Assembly (NCBI RefSeq): GCF_004795105.1
Contig: NZ_SSBL01000008.1
Location: 62,001 to 126,000, forward strand
Length of the DNA stretch: 64,000 nucleotides
Reading direction: 5' to 3'
DNA from: Streptomyces sp. A0642
Lineage (GTDB): Bacteria; Actinomycetota; Actinomycetes; Streptomycetales; Streptomycetaceae
In this document: positions 43,639 through 54,784 of the stretch, piece by piece
How the letters are laid out: every line of letters starts with the position of its first letter
Numbering within the stretch: the first letter of the stretch is position 1
The notes under the pieces: generated by a model
The model's database searches: none
Seen by the model: only the letters and a program-made list of their open reading frames with translations
Told to the model about the DNA's origin: nothing
Position numbers and translations under genes: made by a program

Positions 43639-44744
43639 TTCACGGCCTTCCTGGTTTCCGCGCCGACGGCGTCGGCGAGGGTGGCGTGGGGGGAGGCGGC
43701 CAGGCGCGCGGCCAGGCCCTTGTGGATCGCGCGGGCGTAGAACGGTCCCTCGTAGATGAAGGCGCTGTAGCCCTGGACGAGCGTGGCGCCGGCGAGGATG
43801 CGCTGCCAGGCGTCCTCGGCGTTCTCGATGCCTCCGACGCCCACCAGGGTGATCCGGTCGCCCACGCGGGCGTACAGGCGGCTCAGGACCTCCAGGGAGC
43901 GCTCCTTGAGGGGTGCTCCGGACAGGCCGCCGGTCTCCGCCACCAGGGAGGCCGGGGACTTCAGTCCCAGCCCCTCCCGGGCGATCGTGGTGTTGGTGGC
44001 GATGATGCCGTCGAGACCCAGTTCGACGGCGAGGTCGGCGACGGCGTCGACGTCCTCGTCCGCGAGGTCGGGGGCGATCTTGACGAGCAGCGGGACCCGG
44101 CGGGCCGTGACGGTCCGGTCGGCCGCCTCGCGCACGGCGGTCAGCAGCGGGCGCAGGGACTCGGTGGCCTGCAGGTTGCGCAGTCCGGGGGTGTTGGGCG
44201 AGGAGACGTTGACGACGAGGTAGTCGGCGTGGGCGGCCAGGCGCTCGGTGGACTTCACGTAGTCGGCGGCCGCGTCGGCCTCGGGGACGGCCTTGGTCTT
44301 GCCGATGTTGACGCCGACCGTGGTGCGGAAGACCGGGTTGCGGGCGGCCAGGCGCTCGGCGACGGCGGCGGAGCCCTCGTTGTTGAAGCCCATGCGGTTG
44401 ATGAGCGCCCGGTCGGCCACGAGGCGGAACAGGCGCTTCTTCGGGTTGCCCGGCTGCGGCTCGCCCGTCACGGTGCCGATCTCGACGTGGTCGAAGCCGA
44501 GCATGGCCATGCCGTCGATCGCGATGGCGTTCTTGTCGAAGCCGGCGGCGAGGCCGAAGGGGCCGTGCATCCGCAGGCCGAGCGCCTCGGTGCGCAGCTC
44601 CTTGTGGCGGGGGGCGAGCGCGGCGGCCACGAAGGTGCGCAGGACCGGGGTGCGGGCGGCGAGGCGGATCCAGCGGAAGGCCAGGTAGTGGGCCTGCTCG
44701 GGGTCCATGCGCTTGAAGACGAGCTGGAAGAAGAGCTTGTACAT
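43635..44744 (-). CDS. pyrD: Dihydroorotate dehydrogenase, class 2 (quinone)
   Basis: Membrane-associated FMN enzyme that oxidises dihydroorotate and passes electrons to quinone. 369 residues with the class 2 N-terminal helices (MYKLFFQLVFKRMDPEQAHYLAFRWI), AAGFDKNA, NRMGFNNEG, the catalytic Ser in NVSSPNTPGLRNLQ and FMN-phosphate motifs LVGVGGIENAEDAW and GYSAFIYEG. ATG 44744 starts the quinone-binding helix. A 95-base gap with a perfect hairpin separates it from carB. Confidence 0.96.
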   Translation of the reverse strand: MYKLFFQLVFKRMDPEQAHYLAFRWIRLAARTPVLRTFVAAALAPRHKELRTEALGLRMHGPFGLAAGFDKNAIAIDGMAMLGFDHVEIGTVTGEPQPGNPKKRLFRLVADRALINRMGFNNEGSAAVAERLAARNPVFRTTVGVNIGKTKAVPEADAAADYVKSTERLAAHADYLVVNVSSPNTPGLRNLQATESLRPLLTAVREAADRTVTARRVPLLVKIAPDLADEDVDAVADLAVELGLDGIIATNTTIAREGLGLKSPASLVAETGGLSGAPLKERSLEVLSRLYARVGDRITLVGVGGIENAEDAWQRILAGATLVQGYSAFIYEGPFYARAIHKGLAARLAASPHATLADAVGAETRKAVK

Positions 44745-44801
44745 CGGGGGTGTGTCCTCGGGGGTGTCTCGGCGCGGCGGCGCGCATCGGTGGTCTCGCG
44801 A

Positions 44802-44833
44802 AGAGGGGGACACCGTTTCCGGTGTCCCCCTCT
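44802..44833 (-). terminator. Intraoperonic hairpin between carB and pyrD
   Basis: AGAGGGGGACACCG (44802-44815) and its exact complement (44820-44833) form a perfect 14-bp stem with a 4-base TTTC loop, six bases past the carB stop. It could be a leaky terminator or an RNA-processing or stability structure. Confidence 0.7.
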
Positions 44834-44839
44834 GGGCTG

Positions 44840-48140
<3,301 letters not shown>

Positions 48141-48148
<8 letters not shown>

Positions 48149-49283
48149 GCTGGCCCTCCATCAGGGAAACGAAGCGGTCGAAGAGGTACGCGGCGTCGTG
48201 CGGGCCGGCGGCCGCTTCGGGGTGGTACTGGACGCTGAAGGCAGGCCGGTCGAGGAGCTGGAGGCCCTCGACGACCTGGTCGTTCAGGCAGACGTGGGAG
48301 ACCTCGGCGCGCCCGTAGGCGGTGTCGGAGACCTTGTCGAGCGGGGCGTCGACGGCGAAGCCGTGGTTGTGCGCGGTGACCTCGACCTTGCCGGTCGAGC
48401 GGTCCTGCACGGGCTGGTTGATCCCGCGGTGGCCGTACTTCAGCTTGTACGTGCCGAAGCCGAGCGCGCGGCCCAGGATCTGGTTGCCGAAGCAGATGCC
48501 GAAGAGGGGGGTCTGCCGCTCCAGGACGCCCTGCATGAGGGAGACGGGGTGGTCGGCGGTGGACGGGTCGCCCGGGCCGTTGGAGAAGAAGACCCCGTCG
48601 GGCCGGACCGCGTACACCTCCTCCAGGGTGGCGGTGGCGGGCAGGACGTGGACCTCGATGCCCCGCTCGGCCATCCGGTGCGGGGTCATGCCCTTGATGC
48701 CGAGGTCGATCGCGGCGACGGTGAACTTCTTCGTGCCGACGGCGGGGACGACGTACGTCTCCTTGGTGGCGACCTCGGCGGAGAGGTCGGCGCCCTTCAT
48801 CTCGGGGGCCTGGCGCACCTTGGCGAGCAGGACGCCTTCGTCCTCCAGGGCGTTGCCCGAGAAGATGCCGACCCGCATCGCGCCGCGTTCGCGCAGGTGG
48901 CGGGTGAGGGCGCGGGTGTCGATGCCGCTGATGCCGACGACGCCCTGGCTCGCGAGCTCCTCGTCGAGGGAGCGGCGGGAGCGCCAGTTGGAGGGCACCC
49001 GGGCGGGGTCGCGCACGACGTATCCGGCGACCCAGATCCGCTTGGACTCGGGGTCCTCGTCGTTCACCCCGGTGTTCCCGACGTGCGGCGCGGTCATCAC
49101 GACGACCTGGCGGTGGTACGAGGGGTCGGTCAGGGTTTCCTGGTAACCGGTCATGCCGGTGGAGAACACCGCCTCGCCGAAGGTCTCCCCCACGGCCCCG
49201 TAGGCGCGGCCGCGGAAGGAGCGGCCGTCCTCCAGGACGAGTACGGCGGGAGCTTTGGCGGCTCCCCGGGTGGAGATCGTCAT
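48141..49283 (-). CDS. carA: Carbamoyl-phosphate synthase, small subunit
   Basis: Glutaminase subunit supplying ammonia to CarB. 380 residues; the class I amidotransferase nucleophile is the Cys in LFGICFGNQILGRALG (the more usual form is GICLGHQ), with His and Glu in VQYHPEAAAGPHD. N-terminal CarA domain contains GYQETLTDPSYHRQVVVMT and NTGVNDED. ATG 49283 overlaps the upstream stop (ATGA). Confidence 0.97.
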
Positions 49284-49894
49284 CGTGCGGTGCCTTCCGT
49301 AGTGCTGGTGAGGGGAGTGCGGGTGCGAGGGCCGGCGAGAGCGTTGACGGCTTCGACCCAGGCGGCGTGTTCGGCCGCGTGGTCGGACCGGAATCCGGAG
49401 TCGATCAGCTGGTCGCCGAGCGCCCAGGTGATGACCAGGAGGCCGCCCTCGGGCAGGACCTTGCCCGCGAGCGCCTTGTCGGTCCGGGCCTCGCGCAGGT
49501 CGGCGGCGGGGACGAAGAAGTCCGTCGCGCCGGGCCGTACGACGTCGAGGCCCTGAGCGGTGAGGGTGAGCTCGACGCGGCTGCGGGTGCCGAGGCCGTG
49601 GGCGACGATGCGGTCGAGCCACTGCCCGGCCGTCGTCGAGGCGTGGTAGCGCCCTGTCAGCGTGAGCAGCTTCTCGCCGTCCGCGTAGCCGGCCGGGGTG
49701 GTCGCGAGGTCGGAGAGTCCGGACTGGAGGCTGCCGCGCCACTTCCATCCCTGGCGCATCAGCCAGTAGACGAATGCGATGAGGACGATGAGTCCGATCA
49801 CCCAGCTGATGCGGGCGGACCAGTCGGTGACCTCCGCCGATTTCCGCTCGGCGGCCAGTCGGTACAGCTGGTGGGTGGGGCTGAGTGTTGTCAC
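49280..49894 (-). CDS. Membrane protein of the actinobacterial pyr operon
   Basis: 204-residue protein of unknown function with one clear transmembrane helix (about 30-50, SWVIGLIVLIAFVYWLM) and a soluble beta-rich C-terminal part resembling PH-like domains. The same slot between pyrC and carA is occupied in mycobacteria by a membrane protein (Rv1382 in M. tuberculosis), so it is a conserved passenger or accessory of pyrimidine synthesis. GTG 49894 overlaps the pyrC stop, and its own stop overlaps the carA start. Confidence 0.85.
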   Translation of the reverse strand: MTTLSPTHQLYRLAAERKSAEVTDWSARISWVIGLIVLIAFVYWLMRQGWKWRGSLQSGLSDLATTPAGYADGEKLLTLTGRYHASTTAGQWLDRIVAHGLGTRSRVELTLTAQGLDVVRPGATDFFVPAADLREARTDKALAGKVLPEGGLLVITWALGDQLIDSGFRSDHAAEHAAWVEAVNALAGPRTRTPLTSTTEGTAR

Positions 49895-51177
49895 GCGAGT
49901 TTCCCGTCGACGACCGTGGCACGGCCCCGCAGGAAGGTGTGGGTCACTCGGCCCGGCAGCTCGCGCCCCTCGTAGGGGGTGTTGCGGCTGCGGGAGGCGA
50001 AGCCCGCGGGGTCCACTGCTCCACGGTATGCCGGATCGACGAGGGTGAGGTTGGCGGGCTCGCCCTGCGAGACGGGCCGGCCGTGTCCGTCGAGGCGGCC
50101 GATGGCGGCGGGGCGCGCGGACATGCGGTCGGCGACACCGGCCCAGTCGAGCAGTCCGGTGTCCACCATCGTCTCCTGGACGACGGAGAGCGCGGTCTCC
50201 AGGCCCACCATGCCCATGGCGGCCGCGGCCCACTCGCAGTCCTTGTCCTCGTGCGGGTGCGGGGCGTGGTCGGTGGCGACGCAGTCGATCGTGCCGTCGG
50301 CGAGGGCCTCGCGCAGGGCCATGACGTCGGCCTCGGTGCGCAGGGGCGGGTTCACCTTGTAGACCGGGTTGTAGGAGCGTACGAGCTCGTCGGTGAGGAG
50401 CAGGTGGTGCGGGGTGACCTCGGCCGTGACGTTCCAGCCCTTGGACTTGGCCCAGCGGACGATCTCGACGGAGCCGGCGGTCGAGAGGTGGCAGATGTGC
50501 ACCCGGGAGCCGACGTGCGCGGCGAGGAGAACGTCGCGGGCGATGATCGACTCCTCGGCGACGGCGGGCCAGCCGCCGAGACCGAGCTCGGCCGAGACGA
50601 TGCCCTCGTTCATCTGGGCGCCCTCGGTGAGGCGGGGCTCCTGGGCGTGCTGGGCGACGACCCCGTCGAACGCCTTCACGTACTCCAGGGCGCGGCGCAT
50701 GATCACCGCGTCGTCGACGCACTTGCCGTCGTCGGAGAAGACCTTCACTCCGGCGGCCGAATCGTGCATGGCGCCGAGTTCGGCAAGCTGCTTGCCCTCC
50801 AGGCCGACGGTGACGGCGCCGATGGGCTGCACGTCGCAGTAGCCGGACTCCTTGCCGAGCCGCCAGACCTGCTCGACGACGCCGGCGGTGTCGGCGACCG
50901 GGAAGGTGTTGGCCATGGCGTGCACGGCGGTGAAGCCGCCGACCGCGGCGGCCTTGGTGCCGGTGAGGACGGTCTCGGAGTCCTCACGGCCGGGCTCGCG
51001 CAGGTGGGTGTGGAGGTCGACCAGGCCGGGGAGCAGGATCTGGCCCGCCGCCTCGATCACGGTGGCGTCGCCGGCATCGAGCCCGGTGCCGACCGCCGCG
51101 ATGGTCTCGCCGTCGATGAGGACGTCCTGGGGCTCGCCGCCGAGGATCTTCGCGCCGCGGATCAGGGTCTTGCTCAT
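49891..51177 (-). CDS. pyrC: Dihydroorotase
   Basis: Cyclises carbamoyl aspartate to dihydroorotate. 428 residues, amidohydrolase barrel: zinc motif DLHTHLREPGRED (HxH), GGFTAVHAMANTFP, CHLSTAGS, and the catalytic Asp in CVATDHAPHPHEDK. ATG 51177 lies two bases after the pyrB stop. Confidence 0.97.
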   Translation of the reverse strand: MSKTLIRGAKILGGEPQDVLIDGETIAAVGTGLDAGDATVIEAAGQILLPGLVDLHTHLREPGREDSETVLTGTKAAAVGGFTAVHAMANTFPVADTAGVVEQVWRLGKESGYCDVQPIGAVTVGLEGKQLAELGAMHDSAAGVKVFSDDGKCVDDAVIMRRALEYVKAFDGVVAQHAQEPRLTEGAQMNEGIVSAELGLGGWPAVAEESIIARDVLLAAHVGSRVHICHLSTAGSVEIVRWAKSKGWNVTAEVTPHHLLLTDELVRSYNPVYKVNPPLRTEADVMALREALADGTIDCVATDHAPHPHEDKDCEWAAAAMGMVGLETALSVVQETMVDTGLLDWAGVADRMSARPAAIGRLDGHGRPVSQGEPANLTLVDPAYRGAVDPAGFASRSRNTPYEGRELPGRVTHTFLRGRATVVDGKLA

Positions 51178-51179
51178 GG

Positions 51180-52175
51180 TTACTTGTTCTCCTCGGTACG
51201 GGCGTGAAGGGCGGGGGCGGCCGGGGCTGCGGGCTCGGAGCCGCCGAGCAGCAGGTAGAGCACGGCCATGCGGATGGAGACGCCGTTGGCGACCTGCTCG
51301 ACGACCGTGCACCGGTCGGAGTCGGCGACCTCGGCGGTGATCTCCATGCCGCGGACCATCGGGCCGGGGTGCATGACGATGGCGTGTCCGGGCATCTTCG
51401 CCATGCGCTCGCCGTCCAGGCCGTAGCGGCGGGAGTACTCGCGCTCGGTCGGGAAGTAGGCGGCGTTCATCCGCTCACGCTGCACACGGAGCATCATCAC
51501 AGCGTCCGACTTCGGCAGCACCTCGTCGAGGCTGTAGGTGACGTCGCAGGGCCACTGCTCGACGCCGACCGGGACGAGGGTGGGCGGGGCCACCAGGGTG
51601 ACGTGCGCGCCGAGGGTGGTCAGCAGGTGGACGTTGGAGCGGGCGACGCGGCTGTGCAGGATGTCGCCGACGATCGTGATCCGCCGGCCGTCGAGGTCCT
51701 TGCCGAGCCCGGCGTCGGCCCCGACCAGCCTGCGGCGCATGGTGAAGGCGTCCAGGAGGGCCTGGGTGGGGTGCTCGTGGGTGCCGTCGCCGGCGTTGAC
51801 GACCGCGCCGTCGATCCAGCCCGAGGTGGCCAGGCGGTACGGGGCGCCGGAGGCGCCGTGCCGGATGACGACGGCGTCCGCGCCCATCGCCTCCAGGGTC
51901 AGGGCGGTGTCCTTGAGCGACTCGCCCTTGGAGACCGAGGAACCCTTGGCGGAGAAGTTGATGACGTCGGCGGACAGCCGCTTGGCGGCCGCCTCGAAGG
52001 AGATGCGGGTGCGCGTCGAGTCCTCGAAGAAGAGGTTGACGACGGTACGTCCGCGCAGGGTCGGGAGCTTCTTGATCGGCCGGTCCGCGACCCTGGCCAT
52101 CTCCTCGGCGGTGTCGAGGATCAGGACGGCGTCGTCGCGGGTGAGGTCGGCGGCCGAGATGAGGTGGCGCTTCAT
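51180..52175 (-). CDS. pyrB: Aspartate carbamoyltransferase, catalytic chain
   Basis: Joins carbamoyl phosphate and aspartate. 331 residues; the carbamoyl-phosphate signature is FFEDSTRTRISFEAA and the aspartate-loop region MLRVQRERM. No regulatory chain gene (pyrI) is present, in line with operons controlled by PyrR. It follows pyrR by 85 bases. Confidence 0.97.
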   Translation of the reverse strand: MKRHLISAADLTRDDAVLILDTAEEMARVADRPIKKLPTLRGRTVVNLFFEDSTRTRISFEAAAKRLSADVINFSAKGSSVSKGESLKDTALTLEAMGADAVVIRHGASGAPYRLATSGWIDGAVVNAGDGTHEHPTQALLDAFTMRRRLVGADAGLGKDLDGRRITIVGDILHSRVARSNVHLLTTLGAHVTLVAPPTLVPVGVEQWPCDVTYSLDEVLPKSDAVMMLRVQRERMNAAYFPTEREYSRRYGLDGERMAKMPGHAIVMHPGPMVRGMEITAEVADSDRCTVVEQVANGVSIRMAVLYLLLGGSEPAAPAAPALHARTEENK

Positions 52176-52260
52176 CTGGGTGTTCTCCGGGTGGCTGGAG
52201 GGTTCAGGCGTGCGGGCGTGCGGAAGCCGCCGTACGGCAGGGGGCCGTGACGGAGGGCAG

Positions 52261-52845
52261 CTACCGCTCGACCGCCGGGGCGGCCGGCTCGACTCCGAGC
52301 AGCACGGCGTCGCGGCCGTCCTCCTCGGCGAGCTGGACCTTGACCGTCTCCCGCAGCGACGTGGGGAGGTTCTTGCCGACGTAGTCGGCGCGGATCGGGA
52401 GTTCGCGGTGGCCGCGGTCGACGAGGACCGCGAGCTGCACCGCGCGGGGCCGGCCGATGTCGCCGAGCGCGTCGAGTGCGGCGCGGATCGTGCGGCCGGA
52501 GAAGAGGACGTCGTCGACGAGGACGACGAGGCGGCCCTCGATGCCCTCGCCGGGGATCTCGGTGCGGGCCAGGGCGCGCGCGGGGCGCATCCGCAGGTCG
52601 TCGCGGTACATCGTGATGTCGAGCGATCCGACCGGCATCTTCCGGCCGGTGATCTCCTCGAGCTTGTCGGCGAGCCGGCGGGCGAGGAAGACGCCCCGGG
52701 TGGGAATGCCGAGAAGCACCACGTCGTCGGCGCCCTTGGCGCGTTCGACGATCTCGTGGGCGATGCGGGTCAGTACGCGGGCGATGTCGGGAGCCTCGAG
52801 AACGGGGCGTGCCGCATTGCCGGTGGCGTCGTGCTGTGCGTCCAT
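52261..52845 (-). CDS. pyrR: PyrR, pyr operon regulator/uracil phosphoribosyltransferase
   Basis: RNA-binding regulator that also converts uracil and PRPP to UMP. 194 residues, type I phosphoribosyltransferase fold; the PRPP loop is LVVLVDDVLFSGRTIRAAL, and the flexible flap region contains LDITMYRDDL. It is the first gene of the pyr operon and probably autoregulates through the hairpin overlapping its own leader. Confidence 0.96.
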   Translation of the reverse strand: MDAQHDATGNAARPVLEAPDIARVLTRIAHEIVERAKGADDVVLLGIPTRGVFLARRLADKLEEITGRKMPVGSLDITMYRDDLRMRPARALARTEIPGEGIEGRLVVLVDDVLFSGRTIRAALDALGDIGRPRAVQLAVLVDRGHRELPIRADYVGKNLPTSLRETVKVQLAEEDGRDAVLLGVEPAAPAVER

Positions 52846-52854
52846 AAGAAACGG

Positions 52855-52881
52855 ACCTCCTTCTCCGCCTCACCGGACGGA
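52855..52881 (-). promoter_or_regulatory. PyrR-binding hairpin next to the pyrR ribosome-binding site
   Basis: On the minus strand TCCG-TCCGGTGAGG-CGGA (52881-52864) forms a stem with a ten-base loop that matches the PyrR target pattern (GUCC, then GAGG in the loop, as in Bacillus). It is followed at once by the Shine-Dalgarno AAGGAGGT (52862-52855), nine bases before the pyrR ATG. PyrR-UMP binding here would block ribosome access, the translational mode described in mycobacteria. Confidence 0.75.
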
Positions 52882-52976
52882 TCTTAAAGGACGTCGAAAT
52901 TGCGTCATCCACGTTACCAGGGCCCGGGCAGGGCACTGGTACCACCCCCGGGAGGTGCCGGTCCGTACCGTTCAGC

Positions 52977-53019
52977 TTGACGCACACAAGTAACGCTGCG
53001 TAACCTCACAGTGAGTTAC
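52977..53019 (+). promoter_or_regulatory. bldD promoter with self-operator
   Basis: TTGACG (52977-52982) and TAACCT (53001-53006) with an 18-base spacer form a good promoter. A pseudopalindrome, GTAACCTCAC-A-GTGAGTTAC (53000-53019, one base short in the right arm), covers the -10 and start region. BldD is known to repress its own gene by binding at its promoter, and this site has the expected shape and place. Confidence 0.8.
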
Positions 53020-53066
53020 CAGCCACGCGGCGGAGCCGCGCAATGTTCCAGCGTCCGGGGAGCCTT

Positions 53067-53567
53067 ATGTCCAGCGAATACGCAAAACAGCTCGGGGCCA
53101 AGCTCCGCGCCATCCGCACCCAGCAGGGCCTTTCCCTCCACGGCGTGGAGGAGAAGTCCCAGGGCCGCTGGAAGGCCGTCGTGGTCGGCTCGTACGAGCG
53201 CGGCGACCGCGCCGTGACCGTACAGCGCCTTGCCGAGCTGGCTGACTTCTACGGGGTTCCGGTGCAGGAGCTCCTGCCCGGCACGACGCCCGGCGGGGCC
53301 GCCGAGCCGCCGCCGAAGCTCGTGCTCCAGCTGGAGCGCCTCGCCCACGTCCCGCCGGAGAAGGCCGGGCCCCTCCAGCGCTACGCGGCGACGATCCAGA
53401 GCCAGCGCGGGGACTACAACGGCAAGGTGCTGTCGATCCGCCAGGACGACCTGCGCACGCTGGCCGTGATCTACGACCAGTCGCCGTCCGTGCTCACGGA
53501 ACAGCTGATCAGCTGGGGCGTCCTGGACGCGGACGCGCGCCGCGCTGTCGCTCACGACGAGGCCTGA
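53067..53567 (+). CDS. bldD: BldD, master repressor of development
   Basis: Transcription factor of 166 residues that holds Streptomyces in vegetative growth. N-terminal HTH_3/XRE domain (LGAKLRAIRTQQGLSLHGVEEKSQGRW, about 8-34; VGSYERGDRAVTVQRLAELADFYGV). The C-terminal domain carries the c-di-GMP signature RxD-x8-RxxD, visible as RGD in SQRGDYNG and RQDD in SIRQDDLR; four c-di-GMP molecules tether two C-terminal domains. ATG 53067 has GGGGAG four bases upstream and gives the family start; ATG 53043 would add eight unconserved residues. Confidence 0.98.
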   Translation: MSSEYAKQLGAKLRAIRTQQGLSLHGVEEKSQGRWKAVVVGSYERGDRAVTVQRLAELADFYGVPVQELLPGTTPGGAAEPPPKLVLQLERLAHVPPEKAGPLQRYAATIQSQRGDYNGKVLSIRQDDLRTLAVIYDQSPSVLTEQLISWGVLDADARRAVAHDEA

Positions 53568-53588
53568 CCGCCCCCGCAGAAACGTACC

Positions 53589-53633
53589 GCCGGGTCGGCG
53601 GGGCCCTTCCCGGGCGCCCCGCCGGACCCGGCG
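53589..53633 (+). terminator. bldD terminator
   Basis: GCCGGGTCGGCGGGGC (from 53589) pairs with GCCCCGCCGGACCCGGC (to 53632) with a one-base bulge and a loop of about ten bases, 20 bases after the bldD stop. Confidence 0.75.
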
Positions 53634-53675
53634 TTTCCGTTTTCCGGGCCGTCCTCACGGGCCTGCCCCGGACAT

Positions 53676-53715
53676 GCCGAAGGGCCCACGGTCTGGCGAC
53701 CGTGGGCCCTTCGGC
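53676..53715. terminator. Terminator downstream of nusB
   Basis: GCCGAAGGGCCCACGGT (53676-53692) and its exact complement (53699-53715) give a perfect 17-bp stem with a 6-base loop, 19 bases after the nusB stop and between convergent bldD and nusB. Confidence 0.88.
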
Positions 53716-53733
53716 GGCAGAACGCCGCCGGGG

Positions 53734-54165
53734 CTACTGCTCCCGGCGAAGGTTCGGCTTGAGGTCCTTGAAACGGGCCAGCAGGCCGTTCACGAAGGAC
53801 GGCGAGTCATCGGTGGAGAACTCCTTGGCGATCTGCACCGCCTCGTCGATCACCACCGCGTCGGGTGTCGCGTCCACCCAGATCAGCTCGTACGCACCGA
53901 GCCGCAGGATGTTCCGGTCGACGACCGGCATGCGGTCGATCTCCCAGTCCACGGCGTAGGTGACGATGAGGTCGTCGATGCGGTCCGCGTACTGCGCGTA
54001 CCCCTCGACGAGCTCCATCGTGTACTCGGTGACCGGCGGCTGACGGGTGTCGGACCGCGAGTGCCGGACCCAGTCCGCGAGGACCGTCTGCACGGACTCA
54101 CCGCGCTGGTCGGCCTCGAAGAGGATCTGGAAGGCTCGCTTGCGGGCCGTATTCCGGGCAGCCAC
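53734..54165 (-). CDS. nusB: Transcription antitermination factor NusB
   Basis: All-alpha RNA-binding protein of 143 residues that, with NusE, forms the rRNA antitermination complex. N-terminal RNTARKRAFQILFEADQRGE and C-terminal AYELIWVDATPDAVVIDEAVQIAKEF-type segments are characteristic. It starts two bases before the end-of-efp boundary (efp stop at 54168), so efp-nusB are cotranscribed. Confidence 0.96.
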   Translation of the reverse strand: MAARNTARKRAFQILFEADQRGESVQTVLADWVRHSRSDTRQPPVTEYTMELVEGYAQYADRIDDLIVTYAVDWEIDRMPVVDRNILRLGAYELIWVDATPDAVVIDEAVQIAKEFSTDDSPSFVNGLLARFKDLKPNLRREQ

Positions 54166-54167
54166 GG

Positions 54168-54734
54168 TTAGCTGTTCACCCGGCCGAGGTAATCGCCCGA
54201 GCGGGTGTCGACCTTGATCTTCTCACCGGTGGTGATGAAGAGGGGGACGCCGATCTCGTAGCCGGTCTCCAGCGTGGCGGGCTTGGTGCCACCGGTGGAC
54301 CGGTCGCCCTGGACGCCCGGGTCCGTGTGCTGGACGGTCAGCTCGACGGCGGCCGGCAGCTCGACGTAGAGCACCTCGCCCTCGTGCTGGGCGACGGAGG
54401 CGGTGAAGCCCTCGATCAGGAAGTTGGCGGCGTCGCCGACGGCCTTGCGGTCGACCATCAGCTGGTCGTAGGTGTCCATGTCCATGAAGACGAAGTACTC
54501 GCCGTCCATGTACGAGAACTGCATGTCGCGCCGGTCAATGGTGGCCGTTTCGACCTTCACGCCGGCGTTGAACGTCTTGTCGACGACCTTGCCGGAGAGC
54601 ACGTTCTTGAGCTTGGTGCGCACGAAAGCCGGGCCCTTGCCGGGCTTGACGTGCTGGAACTCGACGACGGACCAGAGCTGGCCTCCGTCGAGCTTGAGCA
54701 CCAGGCCGTTCTTGAGGTCGTTCGTGGAAGCCAC
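54168..54734 (-). CDS. efp: Elongation factor P
   Basis: Relieves ribosome stalling at polyproline. 188 residues, KOW/OB/OB layout. The tip loop reads HVKPGKGPAFVRTKLKN, the palindromic PGKGP form reported in actinobacteria to function without lysine modification; no EpmA or EpmB gene is nearby. Relevant local clients include the proline-rich P-loop protein at 56042. Confidence 0.97.
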   Translation of the reverse strand: MASTNDLKNGLVLKLDGGQLWSVVEFQHVKPGKGPAFVRTKLKNVLSGKVVDKTFNAGVKVETATIDRRDMQFSYMDGEYFVFMDMDTYDQLMVDRKAVGDAANFLIEGFTASVAQHEGEVLYVELPAAVELTVQHTDPGVQGDRSTGGTKPATLETGYEIGVPLFITTGEKIKVDTRSGDYLGRVNS

Positions 54735-54784
54735 GGTTGCGGAATCTCCTGGACTGAAGCTGGTGGAACGGCCAAGGATGCGCG

